Origin: CAYYJR01 sp964472305
Lineage (GTDB): Bacteria; Armatimonadota; Hebobacteria; CAIYQO01
Assembly: GCA_964472305.1 (NCBI GenBank)
Contig: CAYYJR010000003.1
Coordinates: 186,001-250,000, forward strand
DNA: 64,000 nt
Direction: 5' to 3'
Part shown: one piece after another, positions 19,754 through 28,203 of the stretch
Layout of the letters: each line of letters starts with the position of its first letter
How positions within the stretch are numbered: position 1 is the first letter of the stretch
Notes under the pieces: generated by a model
What the model was told of the DNA's origin: nothing
What the model saw: the letters and a program-made list of their open reading frames with translations, nothing else
Databases searched by the model: none
Translations under genes and position numbers: made by a program

Positions 19754-20857
19754 ATGCACACCGGACAGTCGCGACCGCGCGTGGTCTGCGCGATGTCCGG
19801 CGGGGTGGACAGCTCGGTGGCCGCGGCCTTGCTGGTGGAGCAGGGATACGAGGTTATCGGGGTGACGATGCAGATCTGGCCCGAACAGGACGACAGCAAC
19901 GAACGGGCTTGCTGCGCGCTCTCGGCGGTGGAAGACGCCCGCCGGGTGGCCGCCCGCCTGGGCATGCCGCATTACGTCCTCGATCTGCGGGACGCATTCC
20001 GCCACGCGGTCATCGACCATTTTATCGACGAATATCGCGCCGGCCGCACGCCGAATCCCTGCATCCGCTGCAATCGGTGGATGAAGTTCGACGTGCTGCT
20101 GCGCCGCGCTCGCGAGCTGGGCGCCACCCACGTGGCGACCGGCCACTACGCGCAGGTGGTCTATCACGAAGCGGTGGGACGCTGGAGCGTGCGGCGCGGC
20201 GTCGACCGCGGTAAGGACCAGGCGTACGCGCTGTACGATCTGACCCAGGAACAGTTGGCGAGCACGCTGCTGCCGCTGGGCGGATTGGAAAAGACGCGCA
20301 CGCGCGCGCTGGCCGCCGCACTCGGCCTGCGCGTGGCGCAAAAGCCGGAAAGCCAGGACATCTGCTTCGTGCCCGACAACGATTACGGTCGCTTCCTGCG
20401 CAACGAGGCGCCGGAGATCGTCCGCCCCGGCCGCATCGTTGACCGCGACGGCGCCGTCGTCGGCAGCCACGAGGGCGTGGCCTTCTTCACCATCGGCCAG
20501 CGCCGCCGCCTGAATATTGCCGTCAACGAGCCGCGCTACGTTACCGCGCTGGACGCCGCGGCCAATACCGTCACCGTGGGTACCGGGGATGATTTGTTGC
20601 AGCGCACCGTCATCGCCGATGAGGTGGCGTTGGGCAAGCTCGATGCCGACGCGCTGCGCGACACGCGCCCGGTGACCGCCATGCTGCGCTACAAGATGAC
20701 CGCGCAGCCTGCCGTCGCCCAACTCATCGACAACCGCCTGCATGTCACTTTCGACGTCCCCCAGCGCGCCGTCACCCCCGGCCAGGCACTGGTGTGCTTT
20801 GATGGCGACGACGTAGCCTGCGGCGGGGTGATCGCCAGCATGCCGAGAAGCGAATGA
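19754..20857 (+). CDS. mnmA: tRNA-specific 2-thiouridylase MnmA
   Basis: Adds sulfur to U34 of Lys, Glu and Gln tRNAs. 367 aa. The PP-loop SGGVDSS is at residues 15-21. The adenylation and sulfur-relay cysteines are C103 (NPCIRCN) and C204 (ESQDICFV). The HYA and GKDQAYALY motifs are present, as is the C-terminal beta-barrel with FFTIGQRR. An open frame runs far upstream (to 18653) but only from 19754 is it homologous. This ATG sits 6 nt after a perfect TATAAT, so the start is well fixed. Confidence 0.97.
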   Translation: MHTGQSRPRVVCAMSGGVDSSVAAALLVEQGYEVIGVTMQIWPEQDDSNERACCALSAVEDARRVAARLGMPHYVLDLRDAFRHAVIDHFIDEYRAGRTPNPCIRCNRWMKFDVLLRRARELGATHVATGHYAQVVYHEAVGRWSVRRGVDRGKDQAYALYDLTQEQLASTLLPLGGLEKTRTRALAAALGLRVAQKPESQDICFVPDNDYGRFLRNEAPEIVRPGRIVDRDGAVVGSHEGVAFFTIGQRRRLNIAVNEPRYVTALDAAANTVTVGTGDDLLQRTVIADEVALGKLDADALRDTRPVTAMLRYKMTAQPAVAQLIDNRLHVTFDVPQRAVTPGQALVCFDGDDVACGGVIASMPRSE

Positions 20858-20938
20858 TCGTCCCGCCTTGCGGGAGGATTTCGACTCTCGACGGCCAATC
20901 ATGGGGACAGACCATCGACCCGGAAGGAGAGCGAACCC

Positions 20939-22093
20939 ATGAACGATCGCGAGCGCTGCCTGGCAGTGCTGAACTACCAGCCTTACGACCGACTGCCCGT
21001 CGTGCACTTCGGGTATTGGGGATCTACCCTGCGGAAGTGGGCGAACGAGGGGCATATCACCCAGGAAGAGGCCAGTTCCTGGGGTGACGGCAATCCGACG
21101 GACGCGCGCATCAACGCGAAGATCGGCTTCGACTTCGATTATTATTCCTGTTTCCATACTGCCACCGGCATGCACCCCGGCTTCGAGTCGAAGGTGGTCC
21201 GTGAATTTCCCGACGGCTCGCGCCACGTGCTGAATTCCGAAGGCGTCATCACGCTGCAGGCGCCGGACGCCACCGGCATCCCCTCCGAGATCGACCACCT
21301 GTTCAAGGGACGCAGGGAGTGGGAAGCGCTCTATAAGCCGCGCTTCCAGTATGTCGAGGAGCGGCTGACGCAGGCGTGGGTGCGCGTCAACGATGCCATG
21401 GTGCCGTTCGACCAGGGTGGCGCCGATTTCCTGCGCGCCGACCAGCGCAGCTACCTCTATGGCCTGCACTGCGGCAGCCTGTACGGCAACATCCGCAACT
21501 TCGTCGGCATTGAGAACCTGTGCTACCTGTATGCCGACGACGAGGTGCTGTTTGACGAAATCATCGACACGGTGGGCGAGTTATGTTACCGCTGCGTGGA
21601 AGCGGCGCTCGCCAGCGGCGCGCAATTCGACTTCGCCCACTTCTGGGAAGATATCTGCTTCAAAAACGGTCCGCTGGTCGCCCCGCACGTCTTTATGGAA
21701 AAGGTGGGGCCGCACTACCGGCGCATCACGCAACTAGTGAATCGCTACGGGCTGAACATCGTCAGTCTGGATTGCGACGGCAAGATCGACGCGCTCATCC
21801 CCACCTGGTTCACGAATGGCGTGAACACCATGTTCCCCATCGAGGTCGGCACCTGGGAAGCCAGCATCGCCCCCTGGCGCGCGGAGTATGGCCGTGAACT
21901 GCGCGGGGTGGGCGGCATGAACAAGGTGGTGTTCGCGCGCGACCGCGCCGCCATCGACGCGGAGATCGAACGACTGAAACCGCTGGTGGCATTGGGCGGC
22001 TATATCCCCTGCCCCGACCACCGCATCCCCCCCGACGCCGAATGGGACAACGTACGCTATTACTGCGATACGATGCATACGGTGTTCGGGTAA
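20939..22093 (+). CDS. Uroporphyrinogen decarboxylase (URO-D) family protein
   Basis: 384 aa, URO-D-like TIM barrel, but not a haem enzyme of the HemE type. Family features: the N-terminal NDRERCLAVLNYQPYDRLPVVHFGYW, FAHFWEDICFKNGPLVAP, YGLNIVSLDCDGKIDALIP, and the C-terminal GGYIPCPDHRIPPDAEWDNVRYY. This subgroup is abundant in sugar- and methyl-metabolising Planctomycetes/Armatimonadota and is related to methylcobamide:corrinoid methyltransferases; the reaction is unknown. The start follows GGAAGGAGAGCGAACCC. mnmA lies 81 bp upstream and may supply read-through transcription. Confidence 0.85.
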   Translation: MNDRERCLAVLNYQPYDRLPVVHFGYWGSTLRKWANEGHITQEEASSWGDGNPTDARINAKIGFDFDYYSCFHTATGMHPGFESKVVREFPDGSRHVLNSEGVITLQAPDATGIPSEIDHLFKGRREWEALYKPRFQYVEERLTQAWVRVNDAMVPFDQGGADFLRADQRSYLYGLHCGSLYGNIRNFVGIENLCYLYADDEVLFDEIIDTVGELCYRCVEAALASGAQFDFAHFWEDICFKNGPLVAPHVFMEKVGPHYRRITQLVNRYGLNIVSLDCDGKIDALIPTWFTNGVNTMFPIEVGTWEASIAPWRAEYGRELRGVGGMNKVVFARDRAAIDAEIERLKPLVALGGYIPCPDHRIPPDAEWDNVRYYCDTMHTVFG

Positions 22094-22125
22094 CAGGGGG
22101 AGGAGCGTCTCCATCACACGCTACC

Positions 22126-22155
22126 GTAAGGACCGGGACGATACCCGGTCCTTAC
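22126..22155. terminator. Terminator between convergent genes
   Basis: A perfect 12-bp stem (22126-22137 with 22144-22155) with loop ACGATA, between the converging URO-D gene and the beta-propeller gene. It can stop transcription from both sides, though no long T-run follows. Confidence 0.6.
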
Positions 22156-22176
22156 ATCGTCAACGGTAGCTTCGCC

Positions 22177-23649
22177 TCACGCAAACCGATACGCATACAG
22201 GTCGGCATCCGACAGCGCGAAGCGCAGGCGCACGGGCTGGCCGGCAAGACGGCTCACGTCGGTGCCGTGCTGCCAGCGCACCTGGTAGTCGAGAGTGTCG
22301 CCGATAATGTCATAACACTCCGCCAGCGTGAAGCCGTCGATGGGGCGACCGTCGGGAGTTTGCATCTCGACGCGCGCGCTGCCGCCGGCGGAAGTGGAGA
22401 TATTCAACCGCAAGCCCATGCCGGTGAAGCGCAGCGGCACGGTGCACAATTCCCCGCCGCCCAGCGGCGCGTGCGCGGAAGCGAAACCGTCCAGGCGCAA
22501 CGTGTAACGCCGGAAGGCGTTGGCGGCTCCGCGCCAATAGCCTTCGGAGGCGAACATCGACAGCTCGTTGGGCGCGCCGGTGATCTCCGACGCCGTCTCC
22601 AACAAGCCCCACCCCTGGAAACAATCGCCATATGCCCAGCTCCCCACCGGACGCAGACCTGGGCGAATGAACGCCTCATCCCAACGCTTGAAGGTGCGCC
22701 CGTCGCGACCCGCGATGAACTGCCCATCGGTCACCGCCGCGCCGTAGCGTTCGCTGGCCCGCGCGCGCAGTTGGCGATGCTCCCGTTCCGGCAGCGCCTC
22801 AATGGATGGCGACCACGGGCGCTCGACATAGCGCGTGGGGAAGCCGAGGAAGAGATGCGGCGCGCGATAATACGGGAGGATCTGGTTAGTGTAGAGCTGC
22901 TCGATGGGGGAACCGGGGAACTCCACCCATTCCGCCGGTGACCAGTGCAGGAAATCGGATGAGGTGCTGGTGCGAATGCCGCGCACCCCATTTCCCTGCG
23001 CGTCCGTGGTAAAATCGCGTACATACGCCCGGTATTCGCCGTGCAGCGTGTCCCAGAATGCCAGGTTCTGCGAGTCGAAGGCGCCGGCGATCTCCAGCGG
23101 TTCCTCACGCATCAACGACCAGTGCAACCCGTCCGGCGACTGCAGCGCGTAGAGACTCATCGGCCAGTTCCGCTCGTTGCCGCCCAGCGCTTTGTAGCGT
23201 GCTTCCGGTGGGCAGTCCGGATTGGCATCCTTGAACGGCGCAAAGCCGTGCACACCCTTGTTGTCCTCACCAAGGCCGGTAAAAGTGAGGTTATTGTCAG
23301 TCGATCCCTCGAACTCGATCATCCCCAGTGACGGGCGCTGCCAGTGCACGCCGTCCACGCTCTCCAGGTAGCCAATACGGATGTGATGGTCTTTCAGGCG
23401 CGTCTGACTGTCTTCTTGCACGAACACGCCATGCCAGGCCTGGTAATACATGCGGAAGGTATCGCCATCACGAAAGTAAGTTTTGAAGCCGCCGCACATG
23501 TTGCCTTCCCAGGGACGGTCGGTGACCAGCGCCAACTCGCGCGGCGTCGGCGGGTGCAGTCGCAACGTGACGGCGCCGTGTAGCGTGTCGATCAATGCGT
23601 CATCCACGAACAGTTCCAGCCGATTGCCGATCTCAACGGATTGCGTCAT
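22177..23649 (-). CDS. Five-bladed beta-propeller glycosidase-like protein (GH32/43-like fold)
   Basis: 490 aa, no signal peptide. N-terminal LELFVDDALIDTLHG, then propeller blades with repeated read-outs such as TFRMYYQAW, RIGYLESVDGVHWQRPSLG, SLYALQSPDGLHWSLM and SSDFLHWSPAEWV; the DGVHW/DGLHW turns are typical of GH32/GH43/GH130-related propellers. A C-terminal beta-sandwich begins near residue 385. I cannot identify a catalytic acid pair with confidence. It probably acts on a plant or microbial sugar, or is a non-catalytic homologue. The ATG follows GGAGGACGCT. Confidence 0.7.
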   Translation of the reverse strand: MTQSVEIGNRLELFVDDALIDTLHGAVTLRLHPPTPRELALVTDRPWEGNMCGGFKTYFRDGDTFRMYYQAWHGVFVQEDSQTRLKDHHIRIGYLESVDGVHWQRPSLGMIEFEGSTDNNLTFTGLGEDNKGVHGFAPFKDANPDCPPEARYKALGGNERNWPMSLYALQSPDGLHWSLMREEPLEIAGAFDSQNLAFWDTLHGEYRAYVRDFTTDAQGNGVRGIRTSTSSDFLHWSPAEWVEFPGSPIEQLYTNQILPYYRAPHLFLGFPTRYVERPWSPSIEALPEREHRQLRARASERYGAAVTDGQFIAGRDGRTFKRWDEAFIRPGLRPVGSWAYGDCFQGWGLLETASEITGAPNELSMFASEGYWRGAANAFRRYTLRLDGFASAHAPLGGGELCTVPLRFTGMGLRLNISTSAGGSARVEMQTPDGRPIDGFTLAECYDIIGDTLDYQVRWQHGTDVSRLAGQPVRLRFALSDADLYAYRFA

Positions 23650-23773
23650 AGCGTCCTCCGCGGTGATGTGTTATTGCTTCGTTTCCGTGCGAATGGTGGG
23701 TTCCCTGCCCGACATGGCGGTAAATATGCCGGCGGCTCGGATTTTACACAAGGGAATTGCGGCACCCCGGCAG

Positions 23774-23782
23774 TGTTATCAT
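23774..23782 (+). promoter_or_regulatory. Candidate extended -10 promoter of dapL
   Basis: TGtTATCAT lies about 105 nt before the dapL ATG in the divergent gap. A TTGCGG 14 bp upstream is too close to be a standard -35. Confidence 0.4.
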
Positions 23783-23887
23783 CTCCGTGCCGACGCTGCC
23801 TACTGTACAACCCACGGCATTTTCCTTTATCATGCGCTAGCGAATATCCCGCCGGGCGCGGCGGAGGCGACGTAACGGAGGTTAGTC

Positions 23888-25123
23888 ATGGCGCTCATCA
23901 ACGAGAACTATCTGAAGCTGCCGGGAAGTTATTTATTCGCGGAGATCGGGCGACGCGTCACGAAATACAAGGAGCAGCATCCCGACGCCAAAGTCATCCG
24001 GCTGGGCATCGGCGATGTCACGCTGCCGCTGCCCGCGGCAGTCATCGCGGCGATGCATCGGGCGGTGGACGAGATGGCGCAGGCGGAAACCTTCCGTGGC
24101 TACGGGCCGGAGCAGGGGTATGCGTTCCTGATTCAAAAAGTGATCGAGCACGACTACGCCCCGCTGGGCATTCAGTTCGGCGAGGACGAGGTCTTCATCA
24201 GCGACGGCTCGAAGTGCGATGTGGGGAACATCCAGGAAATATTCGGCATCGACAACACCGTCGCCATCACCGATCCCGTGTATCCGGTTTATCTGGATAC
24301 CAATGTCATGGCAGGCCGCACGGGCGAACTGGGCGGCGACGGCAAGTTCGGCAACATCGTTTACCTGCCGTGCACGGCGGAGAACCAGTTCCGCCCCGCG
24401 CTGCCGGAGACGAAAGTCGATCTCATCTACCTGTGCGTGCCCAATAATCCGACCGGCACCGCGCTGCCCCGCGCGGAGCTGAAGAAGTGGGTCGATTACG
24501 CCCGTGCGCAACAAGCGGTCATCCTGTACGACGCCGCCTACTCGGCCTACATCACCGAGGCGGATGTGCCGCACAGCATTTACGAGATCGAAGGCGCGCG
24601 GAACGTGGCGATCGAGTTCAACTCCTTTTCGAAGACCGCCGGCTTCACCGGCACGCGCTGTGCCTACACGGTGGTGCCGAAGTCGGTGATGGCCTACACG
24701 CGCACCGGCGAGGCGCTGCCACTAAATCCGCTGTGGAATCGCCGGCAGACGACCAAATTCAACGGCGTCCCCTATATCATTCAGCGCGGCGCGGAAGCCG
24801 TCTATAGCCCGGAAGGCCAGGCGCAAGTCCGGGCATTGATCGAGTATTACATGACCAATGCCCGTATTATTCGGGAAGGATTGCAGCGCGTCAACCTGCA
24901 AGTCTACGGCGGTGTGAATGCCCCGTATATCTGGTTGAAGACGCCCAATGGGCTGGACTCCTGGGCCTTTTTCGACAAACTGTTGCATGAAGTGCACGTG
25001 GTCGGCACCCCCGGCACCGGTTTCGGCCCGTCCGGCGCGGGCTACTTCCGCTTGACCGCCTTCGGCAACCGGGAAAATACCGAGGAAGCCATCACCCGCA
25101 TCACCACGGGGTTGAGCCTGTAA
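23888..25123 (+). CDS. dapL: LL-diaminopimelate aminotransferase DapL
   Basis: PLP enzyme converting tetrahydrodipicolinate and glutamate directly to LL-diaminopimelate, bypassing DapD/C/E. 411 aa, the family length. Features: the N-terminal [36 protein letters not shown], the [18 protein letters not shown] substrate loop, [10 protein letters not shown], and the PLP lysine in [15 protein letters not shown]. The C terminus is [15 protein letters not shown]. The ribosome site GGAGG precedes the ATG at 23888. Together with lysA at 30578 it shows the DapL route to meso-DAP and lysine. Confidence 0.97.
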   Translation: MALINENYLKLPGSYLFAEIGRRVTKYKEQHPDAKVIRLGIGDVTLPLPAAVIAAMHRAVDEMAQAETFRGYGPEQGYAFLIQKVIEHDYAPLGIQFGEDEVFISDGSKCDVGNIQEIFGIDNTVAITDPVYPVYLDTNVMAGRTGELGGDGKFGNIVYLPCTAENQFRPALPETKVDLIYLCVPNNPTGTALPRAELKKWVDYARAQQAVILYDAAYSAYITEADVPHSIYEIEGARNVAIEFNSFSKTAGFTGTRCAYTVVPKSVMAYTRTGEALPLNPLWNRRQTTKFNGVPYIIQRGAEAVYSPEGQAQVRALIEYYMTNARIIREGLQRVNLQVYGGVNAPYIWLKTPNGLDSWAFFDKLLHEVHVVGTPGTGFGPSGAGYFRLTAFGNRENTEEAITRITTGLSL

Positions 25124-25140
25124 TACCCGTCAACCTGCAC

Positions 25141-25182
25141 CAACACCGACACCGCCGAAGCAATCCGGCGGTGTCGGCGTTG
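25141..25182. terminator. Terminator downstream of dapL (bidirectional)
   Basis: An 11-bp perfect stem (25146-25156 with 25167-25177), extended by four more pairs after one mismatch, lies between the convergent dapL and oxidoreductase genes. No clear U-tract. Confidence 0.6.
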
Positions 25183-25264
25183 GTACTTGCTGCTGTGATT
25201 GAGATGGCGAAGGCGCTCGGTCGCCCGGCGCTATCATGCTTCATAGGGCATGTTGCGCCCGATC

Positions 25265-26509
25265 TTACCCGTGATATCCGATCTCCTGCCATATCTGCCG
25301 GGCGGAGGCGATGCCTTCCGCGGTGGGTTGCGGCGTGCCGAGGATGCTGGGCGGCGGTTGGCCGGGGCCGGCGTGCTCGGGCCATGGTGACCAGTGGTCG
25401 TTGGCATAAGGCGCGCGCGCGGCTTCGCTGCGGAAATCGGGCACCTCGAACGGGCTACCGTCCTCCAGCGCGCTCTTCCACGCCAGGATGCCCACGCTCG
25501 ACATCGCCACGCTGCGATAGACATCCAGGAATGGCGGCGTGCCGGTGCGGATGGCGTTCGTGAAGTGGAAGTTGGTCCAGAAGTCGCCGCCGCCATGCCC
25601 GGCGCGGTTAGCCAGTTCACCATGCTCGGGCCAATCAGGCGTATAGACGCGCTCCTGTTCCTGCTCGGACTGCAGGTCCCATTCCTCATGCCACACGCGC
25701 ACCTGGCCAGGGCCGAAATAGCCAGGGCCACGCGTGATCTCCATAGCGCCATGCGCGCCGTGCACGCGATACCAGTTGCTGTGACCGGGCAACAGCAAAC
25801 CGAAAATGCGGAACACTGCGCCGTTATCCATGCGGCAGAGGATCACCGAGCCGGGATCGGCGACGCGCGCGGTCATCGCATCCACCTCGCGGCAGGCGAT
25901 GGACAGGCCGTTTACTTTCACCGGCATGCGTTCGGTGATATACATCAGCGGCGCAAGCGCGTGGGTGCAGTAATAAGTGGAGGGCAGCCAGTTGCGCCAG
26001 TGGTTGCGTCCGGGTGAGATGGCGATGCGATCGTGTGCCGACATCGGATGGTTGTACTCGCCTTCGGCATAGGTCACCTCGCCGATTTCGCCGGTGCGGT
26101 ATACGCGGCGCATCTCCTGATTGAACGCGGTGTAGGGGTAATTCTCCGCGAGCATATAGGTTTTGCCGGTACGCTCCACCGCACGGCACAGCGCCACGCC
26201 CTCCGCCAGCGTGGTGTTGCACGCCGTCTCGCTCATCACGTGCTTGCCCGCCTCCAGCGCCTTGATGGCGAATGGCGCGTGCTGGTGAAAGAAGTTAGCC
26301 AGCACCACCGCGTCCATGTCATGCTCCAGAAAGTGGTCGTAGTCGGTGTAGGTCGCCACGCCGTAACGCTTGCCCACCTCGGTCAGCCGTTCTTCCCAGG
26401 TATCGCACAGCGCCACCAACTCCATTCCGGTCGCCTCGCCGGCGCCCGTCGCGAAACTCTGCCCGCGCCCCACGCCAATCACGCCGACGCGAATGGGTTT
26501 ATCACTCAT
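25265..26509 (-). CDS. Gfo/Idh/MocA family oxidoreductase
   Basis: NAD(P)-dependent sugar or cyclitol dehydrogenase-like protein, 414 aa. The N-terminal Rossmann fold is VGVIGVGRGQSFATG. The C-terminal alpha/beta domain carries YAEGEYNHPM, STYYCTHALAPLMYI and a long insert with HEEWDLQSEQEQ. The usual catalytic EKP motif is replaced by SETACNT, so the conserved Lys is missing and activity may be altered. The start follows GAGGAG by 8 nt. The small membrane gene upstream on the minus strand ends inside this start codon region (8-nt overlap). Confidence 0.87.
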   Translation of the reverse strand: MSDKPIRVGVIGVGRGQSFATGAGEATGMELVALCDTWEERLTEVGKRYGVATYTDYDHFLEHDMDAVVLANFFHQHAPFAIKALEAGKHVMSETACNTTLAEGVALCRAVERTGKTYMLAENYPYTAFNQEMRRVYRTGEIGEVTYAEGEYNHPMSAHDRIAISPGRNHWRNWLPSTYYCTHALAPLMYITERMPVKVNGLSIACREVDAMTARVADPGSVILCRMDNGAVFRIFGLLLPGHSNWYRVHGAHGAMEITRGPGYFGPGQVRVWHEEWDLQSEQEQERVYTPDWPEHGELANRAGHGGGDFWTNFHFTNAIRTGTPPFLDVYRSVAMSSVGILAWKSALEDGSPFEVPDFRSEAARAPYANDHWSPWPEHAGPGQPPPSILGTPQPTAEGIASARQIWQEIGYHG

Positions 26510-27035
26510 GGTTGCTGCTCCTCGATGTGAGATTCCCTGCCGGCAGCATGTCAGTCCATGCTGCCCAACATATAAAAAAGACCATCGCGAATACGATGCT
26601 CAGCACGATGGAAAGGATGGTGACGATGATGCCCCAGAACATCCACCTGCGCTGTGTTGCCAGAAATTGCTCGAGGCTCGTCCAGCGTCGTCCGGATTCC
26701 CAGGCTAACCAGTTACCATAGCGTCCGAGCCAGAACGCGTAGAGCAATATGCCGACATGGCCCCATTTCTGGGCAGCGGAATAGCAGGAACCGATCATAC
26801 CAGTCACGACCAACAGACCAAGGTACGCCCAGAACACCAGCTATAGCCGCATGGCGCCAGCCCAGAACAGTGATAAGAGAAACGCACCCCAATTCCACTG
26901 TTTCGCATACCGCGGGGGAAGCGCCATCGGCGTTGCGGCGTCCATCGGCACCTCGCCGATTGGGGCTTGCAGTGGGATCGGCGTGGGGGGAATGGCAGGC
27001 CTGTCGAGGTTGACTTCCTTTGTTTCGTTCTCCAT
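26502..27035 (-). pseudogene. Small membrane protein gene interrupted by an in-frame TAG
   Basis: The frame starts at an ATG (27035) with AGAGG upstream and encodes a Pro-rich cytoplasmic N terminus followed by a W.WGAFLLSLFWAGAMRL helix. It then meets TAG at 26843-26841 and continues in the same frame with Leu-Val-Phe-Trp-Ala-Tyr, a second helix, the segment NWLAWESGRRWTSLEQFLATQRRWMFWG and a third helix to a TGA. The two halves together resemble one small membrane protein family (WNWGAFLL ... EQF...Q..W). A TGG-to-TAG change is the simplest explanation. The downstream half could restart at a GTG (26837). Confidence 0.6.
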
Positions 27036-27258
27036 GACCAGTTCCTCTCATCACCACTTTTCGCTTCCATGGTGAACATTCGCGTTCAACCCGACGATTC
27101 CTGCCTGATCGCGGTCTGTCCTTCATGACACAGCCGCCGTTGTGCCAGCCTGTCGCCTCGGTCAGGACATGCCGGCGAAACGGTGTGCATCGACGCGGAA
27201 GACGTCCCCAGTCAGCACTGGCGACTGCACGCATGCAACCCGTCACTCGAATCCGCAG

Positions 27259-27287
27259 TTGAGTCCGTAGCCCCTTCAGGGTATAAT
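27259..27287 (+). promoter_or_regulatory. truB promoter, leaderless configuration
   Basis: TTGAGT (27259-27264), 17-bp spacer, TATAAT (27282-27287), then 6 nt to the truB ATG. No Shine-Dalgarno sequence is present. Confidence 0.75.
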
Positions 27288-27293
27288 CGAGCG

Positions 27294-28178
27294 ATGGCCT
27301 ACTGCGGACTGCTGAATATCTTCAAGCTGCCGGGCATGTCGTCGCATGATGTGGTGAACCGCGTGCGGCTGATCGCCGGCATGAAGCGCGTGGGTCACAC
27401 CGGCACCCTCGATCCCGCCGCCTGCGGCGTGCTGCCCATCTGCCTGGGACCGGCAACCCGACTGGCGGAATATATCGCCGCCGGGCCGAAGTCGTACCGC
27501 GCGGAGTTTTGCTTAGGCATCGCCACCGACAGCGGTGACGCGATGGGCGACGTCACGGCGCAGTGCGATGCCGCGCACCTGACCGAGGCGCGGATCGTCG
27601 ATGCGCTGGCACAGTTCACCGGCGTCATTCGCCAACGCCCGCCCCGGCACTCCGCGATATGGATCGGCGGGCAGCGCGCCTACGACCTGGCGCGCGCGGG
27701 GCAGGAAGTGGAGATGCCCGAGCGCGAGGTGACAATCTATCGCTTCACCCCGGTGCGCGTGCAACTCGGGGCCACCCCGCGCCTGCTGGCCGAGGTGGTC
27801 GTCTCCAAAGGCACGTATATCCGCAGCCTGGCCGATAACCTGGGCGCAACCCTGGGCGTGGGCGGCTACCTGAGCTTTCTGGCGCGCACCCAGGTGGGCG
27901 ATTGCACGCTGGAGCGTTCGTTCACGCTCGAAGAGGTGGCGGAGGCAGCCGATGCCGGGCAGTTCGCCACGGTGCTGCGAGCCGCGGACGCGGCGGTAAC
28001 CTATCTGCCCGCGGTATCGCTGCCGCCCGAGGCGCGGTGGTATCGGCAAGGCACCCCCGCCGACGTGGAGGCCGCGCCGGATCTGTATCGCGTCTACGAC
28101 CAGGACGGCGAATTCGTGGGCCTGGGACGCGTGGAGGACGGCGTGCTGCGCACGGTCGTCAACCTGACCCATTGCTGA
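27294..28178 (+). CDS. truB: tRNA pseudouridine(55) synthase TruB
   Basis: Isomerises U55 in the T-loop of tRNAs. 294 aa. The catalytic Asp is D40 in GHTGTLDPAACGVLP. The KGTYIRSLADNLG motif of the insert domain and a C-terminal PUA-like domain (GTPADVEAAPDLYRVYDQDGEFVGLG) are present. The otherwise highly conserved Tyr that stacks on the target base (PP.YSA) is His119 here (PPRHSA). The ATG lies 6 nt after TATAAT; an open frame to 27183 upstream is not homologous. Confidence 0.95.
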   Translation: MAYCGLLNIFKLPGMSSHDVVNRVRLIAGMKRVGHTGTLDPAACGVLPICLGPATRLAEYIAAGPKSYRAEFCLGIATDSGDAMGDVTAQCDAAHLTEARIVDALAQFTGVIRQRPPRHSAIWIGGQRAYDLARAGQEVEMPEREVTIYRFTPVRVQLGATPRLLAEVVVSKGTYIRSLADNLGATLGVGGYLSFLARTQVGDCTLERSFTLEEVAEAADAGQFATVLRAADAAVTYLPAVSLPPEARWYRQGTPADVEAAPDLYRVYDQDGEFVGLGRVEDGVLRTVVNLTHC

Positions 28179-28203
28179 CCCAACTTGGCGGTATTGATTG
28201 CAC

